Assembly (NCBI GenBank): GCA_038503035.1
Contig: JAVSML010025535.1
Location: 1,111,240-1,175,239, forward strand
Source of the DNA: Crocodylus rhombifer
Lineage: Eukaryota; Chordata; Crocodylia; Crocodylidae
Direction of reading: 5' to 3'
Length of the DNA stretch: 64,000 bases
The position numbers were made by a program, and so were the translations under genes. Of the stretch, positions 57,530 through 64,000 are shown piece by piece (positions within the stretch are counted from its first letter, which is position 1; every line of letters begins with the position of its first letter). The notes below the pieces were generated by a model that did not search any database, was not told where the DNA came from, and worked only from the letters and a program-made list of their open reading frames with translations.

Positions 57530-58263
57530 TTAACTAGATCATTGGTGTTGTTCTAATAAAGGATCTCCTTGAGAGGCTGGACACTTTCAAGTCAGCTAGT
57601 CCTGACAGATTACACCCTAGAGTACTCAAGGAGCTAGCAGGTGTCGTACCCCAACCATTGGCAAAAATATTTGAAAACCCTTGGTGCTCAGATGAAGTAC
57701 CTGAAGACTGGAAGAAGGCCAATGTGGTACCCATCTTAAAGAAAGGGCACTAAGAAGATCCAGGGAATTAAAGTCCAGTCAAGTTGACCTCAATCCCTAG
57801 TAAGATTCTGGAGAAACTTATCAAGGAGACTCTTCTGGACAGGCTGGCTGAGGGCAACATCCTGAGCGATAGCCAGCATGGGTAGGTCTTACCTGAGCAA
57901 TTTCATCTCCTTGTATAACCAGGTGACCTATCACCTGGACAAGGAAGAAGATATTGGTGTCATAAATCTGGACTTTAAAAAAAGCCTTTGATCCAGTGTC
58001 CCATGACCTCCTCAAGGAAAAATTGTTCAACTGTGACCTTGGCTACACCACAGTCTGATGGCTGGGAAATTCACTCCGAGGTTGGACCCAGAGAATGGTG
58101 GTCGATGGTTGTGAATCTTTATGGTGCTCTGTGACCAGTGGCATCCCCCAAGGCTCTGTCCTTGGACCAGTTCTCCTTAACATCTTTATCAACAATGTGG
58201 ACATTGGTGTCAGAAGTGCAACGGGTAAATTCACTGATGTCACTAAACTTTGGGGCACAGTAT
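57530..58263 (+). mobile_element. Old CR1 LINE, left half (split copy)
   Basis: Translation by eye shows CR1 ORF2 with many stops: LLERLDTFKSASPD, HPRVLKELAGV, WCSDEVPEDWKKANVVPILK, LTSIPSKILEKLI, then later RT blocks. It stops at ...ctttggggcacagtat and resumes at 59972 (gtatccacaccagag). The element between is a later insertion. It is more diverged than the other CR1 copies. Confidence 0.85.
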
Positions 58264-59971
58264 TGTTATGAATTACGCTCTTAAAGCCACATGCAGTTTG
58301 CTCTAGGCTGGGTTAATGATCACGCAGAGCAAGTATCCAAAGGCAGATGCAGAATCTTTTTTTGCTCGAGCAAGGTGCATCTGAAGAGGGGACCCCCCCC
58401 ACCAGAAATAACACTATTTTTTAATTTGTTAGTATGCCAACGTTAGTTTGCGATTAGCTCGTGCTCATAAAAACACCCAATCATCTATTAACTAAATCAC
58501 TATTCTGTCCAATCAAGCGGCACTGTGAGCGTGAACATCGAAGTTTAACTCTTGTGACTACATGCCCCATATTTTTTGCCCAGATGTCTCTTACCTTATA
58601 AAAACAATCCTTGTAGCCACCTTCAAGGTTTCTCTGTTGACGAGACTCCTCTGACTGGATTAGGTACCTCCCCGGTCTGCCACAAAAGATAGCCAAGTGC
58701 CGTGCAGTTCTGTAAAGCAACCTGGCAGAGTGAGTATAATTCTAGGGAGATATCCTTAAGGCCCCAACAGACTCATTGACAAATGCTTGTAAAAAAAGAG
58801 TTACACTATTGATGGCCCATAAAGGCTTAGCTGCCCCGTACCACAGAAAAGCTGAACCAAAAATGCCAGATACATCATTAATGTACGGCAAACTAGTATG
58901 ATCTATGCTCCTAGGTCAAACACTTGCAAGTAGGTGAGAGAAAATCTGTACTCCGGGTACTAAAAAACTGAGACCACACTGTCCAGTCCAGTTGCATGGG
59001 AGCCAGAGGTATGCTTTGCCCCCACATAGAAAGTACATTCCTATTGGAATGACCAAAGGAAGACCGGTTTTACAGCAATCATCAGAGAATTCAGCCCGAA
59101 GCATTCCTTTACCAGCACAGATAGTTACATTTGCTTGACAAGATAATGAAAAATTACAATTCCTCTCCCATCCCACGTCTGGTCCATATGTGTCATTCTG
59201 AAAGTAACAGAAAAAAGACCAAAACTCATGTGCAGGTCTATAGAGAATTGGCTGGGGGACAGTAGGGGGCACCTGAGATTGTATAGATCAGTTCATTTGA
59301 AGTTGGGTCTTATTATAAATGGTCTCGGTCCACCCTAACACTGTTACATTATCCTTCTCTTTCTAATTCTCCAACATAATAGCTAGGGTGTAGTCTCCAA
59401 ACTATTGTATATGAATCTTGTAGGGTTAAAGCAAGGCTTTGTAATGCTAAAAGTGAGGCCATTTCTTTGTCCTTTTGCCTCCGTTTCATAAAAGCAGACA
59501 CAGCACTTACGAGACGGCTGGGAGGGAAGAGGGGTACCGTGTAAGGGTTACTGATAAGATATGAAACTAGCTGAATCCAGCCAACAGAGGAGTCTCATCA
59601 ACAGAGAAACCTTGAAGGTGGCTACAAGGATTGTTTTTATTAGATAAGATACATCTGGGAAAAAAATATGGGGCATGTAGTCACGAGTTAAACTTCAGAG
59701 TTCACGCTCATAGTGCTGCTTGATTGGATAGAATAGTGATTTAGTTAATAGATGATTGGGTATTTTTATGAGCATGAGCTAATCATGAACTAACGCTGGC
59801 GTACTAATGACGTATAAAATAGTGTTATTTCTGGTAGGTGGGGTCCCTCTTCAGAGGCACCTTGCTGGAGCAAAAAAAGATTCTGTATATGACTTTGGAT
59901 ACTTGCTCTGCATGATCATTGCCTCAGCCTAGAGTGAACTGCACGTGGCTTTAAGAGTGTAATTCGTAACA
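58264..59971. mobile_element. 1.7-kb element with ~400-bp inverted terminal arms and an env fragment
   Basis: Left arm 58264-~58666 and right arm ~59577-59971 are reverse complements. Outer ends are TGTTATGAATTAC and GTAATTCGTAACA. GTAT is duplicated on both sides (58260-58263, 59972-59975), within a shared acagtat. The arm reads like a retroviral U3 (TGTCCAATCA, then TTATAAAAACAATCC near 58596). A provirus would have its LTRs in direct, not inverted, orientation. Between the arms lies a minus-strand env remnant. No gag or pol is seen. Either a rearranged provirus or a foldback-type element that took up env. Confidence 0.75.
58670..59272 (-). pseudogene. Degraded retroviral envelope fragment (end of SU into TM)
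   Basis: The minus-strand frame 59272-58916 (118 codons) reads as the C-terminal part of a retroviral surface glycoprotein: CQANVTICAGKG, CGGKAYLWLPCNWTG and a hydrophobic stretch, with several Asn-X-Ser/Thr sites and eight or more cysteines. After a stop at 58916 the same sense strand continues with a TM-like piece containing ALQNCTALGYLL near 58725-58690, in the place of the conserved LQN-type motif. It then runs into the left arm. Fusion peptide, membrane anchor and the start of SU were not identified. An additional 44-codon frame starts with ATG near 59490. The fragment is broken and cannot encode a working protein. Confidence 0.65.
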
Positions 59972-60700
59972 GTATCCACACCAGAGGACAGGCTGGTGAT
60001 CCAGGATGACTTGGATAAACTTAGTAAGTACAAGGATACAAATTTGATGTTCAGTACTGATAAATGTAAGGTACTCCACCGCAGGAAAAAAAGACCCCGC
60101 AGCATAATTATAGGCTCGGCAGTGCTATGCTTGATAGCACCACTGCTTAAAGGGACTTGGGGTCATGACAAAGTGAACATGAGCTACCAATATGCTGTTG
60201 CAGCTGGTAAAGCAAACAAAACTCTGGCTTGCATCCATAGATGCTTCTTAAGTAAATCTCAGGATGTCATCCTCCTACTGTACTCAGCCTTGGTGAGGCT
60301 GCAGCTCACCAAGTACTGCCTCCAATTCTGGGCTCCACAATTCAAGAAGGATGTGGAGAAGCTCGATAGAGTGAAGAGGAGAGCCATGCACATGGTTAGA
60401 GTGCACTGGTGGCTGCCTATAAGTACATAAGGGGTGTGCATCAGGATCTGGGAGACCGTCTGTTCACCAGAGCACCCCAAAGAAAAACAAGGACCAATGG
60501 TCATAAACTCCTCCAAGACCATTTTAGGCTGGACATAAATAGATTTAATAGAAAAAATGTCTTTACTGTCTGAGCCCCTAACACCTGGAATAGACTCCCC
60601 CCAGATGTGGTGCAAGCACCGACTCTGGACTCCTTCAAGAAATGCTTGGATGCTTATCTTGCTGGGACCCTTTGACCCTAGCTGACTTCCTGTCTGTGGG
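59972..60700 (+). mobile_element. Old CR1 LINE, right half (split copy)
   Basis: Continuation of the copy at 57530. The frame 59996-60430 includes DLDKLSKYKDTN, FSTDKCKVLH, KTLACIHRCFLSKSQDVILL, YCLQFWAPQFKKDVEKLDRV. The last part continues in other frames to about 60675. It ends in CR1-like 3' text and meets the LTR at 60752 after a short gap. Confidence 0.85.
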
Positions 60701-60751
60701 TACTGCTCAGTCAATCAGCTTAGTTATTAATCAATAAGCTTACCTTTAAGT

Positions 60752-61862
60752 TGTGGCGGAATGCCGGGCTAGCGATTACGGCACCGCTTGGGGAGCCGCA
60801 GGCTTTACGGAGCGGGCGAGCGCGCAGCTTGTGGGGCGGGATTGGAGGTAGCTTTATGACTGCCTTCGAGGTTCGCCGAGTTGGCGCAAGTCGACGACTT
60901 AGAGTAAGTTGTTAGTTTTCTATAATAAGTTTGTAGGATGTCTGTTGGTTCACAGGGTTCCGGAGTAAGCCCTTGCGTTCTAACCCGATGGGCTAGGTGC
61001 GGCTGCCAACTCCTTAAGTCCCAGAACTGGTCAACAGCTCATTGAGAGAGGGTGTTAGTGGTAGACGTTATTACGGAGTAAATACAAGGTAAAGTAAAAA
61101 TTTGTTTTATTCACTCACCTGGCCTCACCCTCTTACGAATAAGAGGGGAGACCGGCTGGAACGGAGTTGCAGTAAATGTAAGTATAGAGAGTGTAGATAT
61201 GCTGTCTAAGCTACGAAGAGAGGCAGTCAAGAGGTGGAGTCTCCAATGTTTCTTCAGTTACAGTATGCCGGATACAAAGGGGGTCTGTTGGCCCACAGGG
61301 TTCACTAGCAAGCCCTTGCTTTCCACCCCTTGCGGGATAGGTGCGGCTACTCACTAGTTAGTCCTAGGGCTGGTCAACAGCTCATGAACAGGATGATAGA
61401 TAACAAAACTGTAATGCGGTGAATCGCTGTCGATAGTCGGATTTTCAAGGCTTTGGTTTTTGCTGGGATACGCCCAGGCGGGAGGCTGAGGACTGGCTAC
61501 AGGGTGATCAAGCCTGAAGGGTCGTCCAGTCATCGTCTTTGCTATTTCTTGCCTCTATGCCTCTTTATAGATGTTGGTTGGACTGCCTCTGTGATGCTAA
61601 CTATGATATAAGCTAAGCATACAGGGATAGGATAGTTTTCTTCTACATAATAGTTACTAGGTAGATTTTCTACATAAGTTTTGTTTCTGCAGGAATGACA
61701 CTTATAGATAAGAAATGAAACTTACAAAATACGCATGTGCAGCTTAATACAAGCGTGGGAAAATATAAAGCTTTCATTTTGATTAGAAGCCAAAACTACA
61801 AGGTTACATAAATGTGAGAGTGCCGCGCGGCAGTTATACAGAAATAAAATAAGATATTTACA
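60752..61862 (-). mobile_element. Solo LTR (1111 bp), opposite orientation, perfect 5-bp TSD
   Basis: Same family as 37992-39281, reversed. On the minus strand it starts TGTAAATATCTTAT and ends GGCATTCCGCCACA. TAAGT is duplicated at 60747-60751 and 61863-61867. TATA (CTATAAAGAGG) is at about 61571-61561 and the poly(A) signal AATAAA at 61111-61106. GTGAGT sits directly before the poly(A) signal, as in the sister copy. It carries two, not three, copies of the 'ttgaccagttctggg' block. Confidence 0.9.
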
Positions 61863-61867
61863 TAAGT

Positions 61868-62939
61868 AATAAGCAGTATCCTGAAACAGAATAATTTTCT
61901 GTGTTAAGGGCACTAACATTAACTAACAATATGATCAAGTATGAATAACTGCTTCTGGGGAAGGAGCTTATCAGCAATCGAATTTAACAGCTGATGTTTT
62001 GGGCTCTGGACAAGAATTGAGCTCTATGTAGTCGGCTAGAATCCTATTGAAATAACCAGGGTCTTTTCTGACCTATTGTAGCCTCAGCTGTTTTAAGGAA
62101 ACTTATGCTCAGCTGCAGAAGTGTGGCTAAAACAGGTCCCAAAGCCTGTGGACAGCTTCCCTTTTTAGCAAAGTAAAAGAAACAGGATGGGGCTAGTAGC
62201 CTTTCCAGATGGGGAGGGAAATAGATAAGACAGTCCTCTCTCCCAGTGCTGTGATATACCCAAGGCCACAGACCCCAGCTAAATAGCACCTTCCAAATTC
62301 CCAAAGTCTCAGGAGAACAAAGATGTTTGAATAACACCAGTTATTTGTTGATAAATCACATATAAATACTGGATATAAACAGGGTGGGGTTTGGAGAGAC
62401 CTCAGCAAATTCAACACAACCTCCTGTCACGCTGCATACTACCCTCCTCCTCCCTCTCATGTCTCCCCAGCCCATATAGATGTGAATCCATATTGAGCTG
62501 TTGCTAGATGAGCAAAGAGATGAAGGCTTCTTTTTTCCCTTGGCTACAATTGATAAAGAGTTGGATTGTAGCCCTGTCGCTTTCCTCTTGACCTGACTTG
62601 GGGGATGGTAACTGCTTACCTGTGAAGAGGGAACAGCTGAGCATTGCGAAGGGTGACTGAATCATGAGTTGGTGCATGAACATTGTAGCTGTCCCTTAAT
62701 TCTGTCTAAGCTTGCAGAAGGGTCCTGAACACAGATGGGCTGTAGGCTCAGTCCCTGAAAGACTGAATGAACATGGGTTTTTGGTGACACTGGAAGAGAA
62801 CAGGAATCCCTGGTGCCACCGCTAGAGGGACCCCCAAGGCCCTGGGATGGGAGGCTGCTTTGAGGCAGAAGGGGCAGGTGGGATGAAAGCTGCACACAGA
62901 GCCCCAGCCCCTGGGTACAGACGTGCTGCTGTTGCGCTG
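61868..62939. other. Intergenic, nothing recognised
   Basis: No gene is seen. The stretch from ~62690 leads into the satellite. Confidence 0.45.
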
Positions 62940-64000
62940 ATGCAGGATGGTTTTCTGGTCTTCCAGAAAACCCAGAAACTGGATGCCGGGAAGCGGACCC
63001 GGAGCCTGGTCTTCTGGAAAACCCGGAAACTGGACCCCGGGAATCGGACACGGAGCCGAGTCTTCCGAAACTTTCGCATAAAGAAAGCATTTCAGGCATC
63101 CGGATCCTGTTGTTCCGGAAAACCCGGAAACTGGATCCCGGGAAGCGGATTCGCAGCCTGGTCTTCTGGAAAACCCGGAAACTGGATCCCGGGAAGCGGA
63201 TCCGGAGCCTGGTCTTCTGGAAAACCCGGAAACTGGATCCTGGGAAGCGGATCCGGAGCCGAGTCTTCCGAAAGTTTTGCATAGAGAGGGCATTTCAGGC
63301 ATGCGGATCCTGGTCTTCTGGAAAACCCGGAAGGTGGTTCCCGGGAAGCGGATCCGGAGCCTGGTCTTCTGGAAAACCCGGAAACTGGATCCCGGGAAGC
63401 GGATCCGGAGCCGAGTCTTCCTAAACTTCTGCATAACCAAGGCATTTCAGGCATCCAGATCCTGGTATTCCAGAAAACCCAGAAACGGGATCCCGGGAAG
63501 TGGATCCGGAGCCTGGTATTCTGGAAAAACCGGAAACTGGATCCCGGGAAGTGGATCCGGAGCCGAGTCTTCCAAAACTTTTGCATAAAGAAAGCATTTC
63601 AGGCATCCGGATCCCGGTCTTCCGGAAAACCGGATCCAGGGAAGTGGATCTGGAGCCGACTCTTCCGAAACTCTTGCATAAAGAAGGCATTTCAGGCCTC
63701 CAGATCCTGGTCTTCTGGAAAACCTGGAAACTGGATCCCAGGAAGCGGATCCGGAGCCGAGTCTTCCGAAACTTTTGCATAAAGAGGGCATTTCAGGCCT
63801 CCAGATCCTGGTCTTCTGGAAAACCCGGAAACTGGATCCCGGGAAGTGGATCCAGAGCTGAGTCTTCCGAAACTTTTGCATAAAGAAGGCATTGCAGGCA
63901 TCCAGATCCTGGTGTTCTGGAAAACCCGGAAACTGGATCCCGGGAAGTGGATCCGGAGCCTGGTCTTCTGGAAAACCCGGAAACTGGATCCCGGGAAGCG
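62940..64000. repeat. Composite satellite of 51-bp (A) and ~50-bp (B) units, continues past window
   Basis: Unit A (51 bp, e.g. starting 63158 and 63209) carries ctggtcttctggaaaacccg, then gaaactggatcccgggaagc, then ggatccggagc. Unit B carries gagtcttccgaaacttttgc, then ataaagaaggcatttcaggc, then atccggat. Successive B landmarks (gtcttcc) at 63060, 63263, 63415, 63567, 63660, 63761 and 63862 give spacings of 203, 152, 152, 93, 101 and 101. These equal B+3A, B+2A, B+2A, B+A minus 8, B+A and B+A. Long frames on both strands (up to 230 codons) exist because unit A is 17 codons without stops; they are not genes. CpG-rich. Confidence 0.95.

Noticed and set aside
58264..59971. Ordinary provirus with direct LTRs
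   Set aside because: The two arms are reverse complements of each other, not direct repeats, and no gag or pol was found between them.
62662..63901. Long repetitive frames on both strands in the terminal region
   Set aside because: Unit A is 51 bp without stops in several frames, so open frames arise on both strands. There is no start context, splice signal or known domain.
2257..64000. Gastrokine (GKN1/GKN2) exons expected upstream of BMP10 by human synteny
   Set aside because: No BRICHOS-like peptide was recognised by eye. Exons may be too small to see, or the genes may lie beyond the window.
1..64000. CRISPR arrays, operons, bacterial promoters
   Set aside because: The sequence is vertebrate. 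The only regular repeat arrays are the minisatellite and the terminal satellite, neither of which has CRISPR-like unique spacers.

Overview
This window is vertebrate genomic DNA, most likely from a crocodilian, with a turtle as the alternative. It is not a compact genome. Genes are almost absent, introns and intergenic tracts are AT-rich, and most recognisable sequence is transposon-derived. CR1 LINEs dominate, many with a 3' tail built on tctatga/attctatga repeats. Alongside them are old MIR-type SINEs, hAT-like DNA transposons, solo retroviral LTRs and palindromic MITEs. Abundant CR1 together with still-readable MIR copies fits a slowly evolving archosaur or turtle genome. The species call is inference. 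One assembly gap (10 N) lies at 35897-35906.

The only confident host gene is BMP10 on the minus strand. Coding exon 1 is at 1847-2180 (111 codons plus one base) with a clean GTAAGA donor. Exon 2, which encodes the rest of the propeptide and the mature ligand, is not in the window and must lie beyond base 1. The remaining ~62 kb lies upstream of BMP10 and behaves as intergenic DNA. In human the gastrokine genes lie on that side, but no gastrokine exon was recognised.

Layout: 1-2.3 kb, BMP10 exon 1 and intron. 2.8-9.5 kb, old L3/MIR-type fragments, a palindromic MITE and a short retroelement tail. 9.85-10.6 kb, an LTR. 11.4-14.35 kb, two CR1 copies in tandem. 15.67-16.74 kb, a hAT element with a perfect 8-bp target-site duplication (TSD) and an internal minisatellite. 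17.1-17.5 kb, a large palindrome. 18.6-19.0 kb, a terminal inverted repeat (TIR) element. 19.9-21.0 kb, a local duplication. 22-22.85 kb, two CR1 pieces head to head. 24.56-26.43 kb, a hAT with a nested CR1. 27.06-31.36 kb, a hAT split by a CR1 (646-codon open frame) and by a LINE with a restriction-like endonuclease (R2/NeSL type). 34.4-35.7 kb, a decayed element with a GIY-YIG (Penelope-like) motif. 36.27-37.82 kb, a CR1 with a 439-codon frame. 37.99-39.28 kb and 60.75-61.86 kb, two solo LTRs of one family in opposite orientation, each with a perfect 5-bp TSD. 39.71-40.15 kb, a further solo LTR. 45-52.4 kb, LTR-like sequence, simple repeats and a cluster of palindromic MITEs. 52.77-56.09 kb, a nearly complete CR1. 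57.53-60.7 kb, an older CR1 split by a 1.7-kb element that has ~400-bp inverted terminal arms around a degraded retroviral env fragment. 62.94 kb to the end, a composite 51/50-bp satellite that runs off the window.

Nothing here forms an operon or pathway. The coherent story is layered transposition next to a cardiac growth-factor gene. The observations most worth checking are the env-containing inverted-repeat element, the GIY-YIG element, the LTR family with a consensus splice donor abutting its poly(A) signal, and the terminal satellite.
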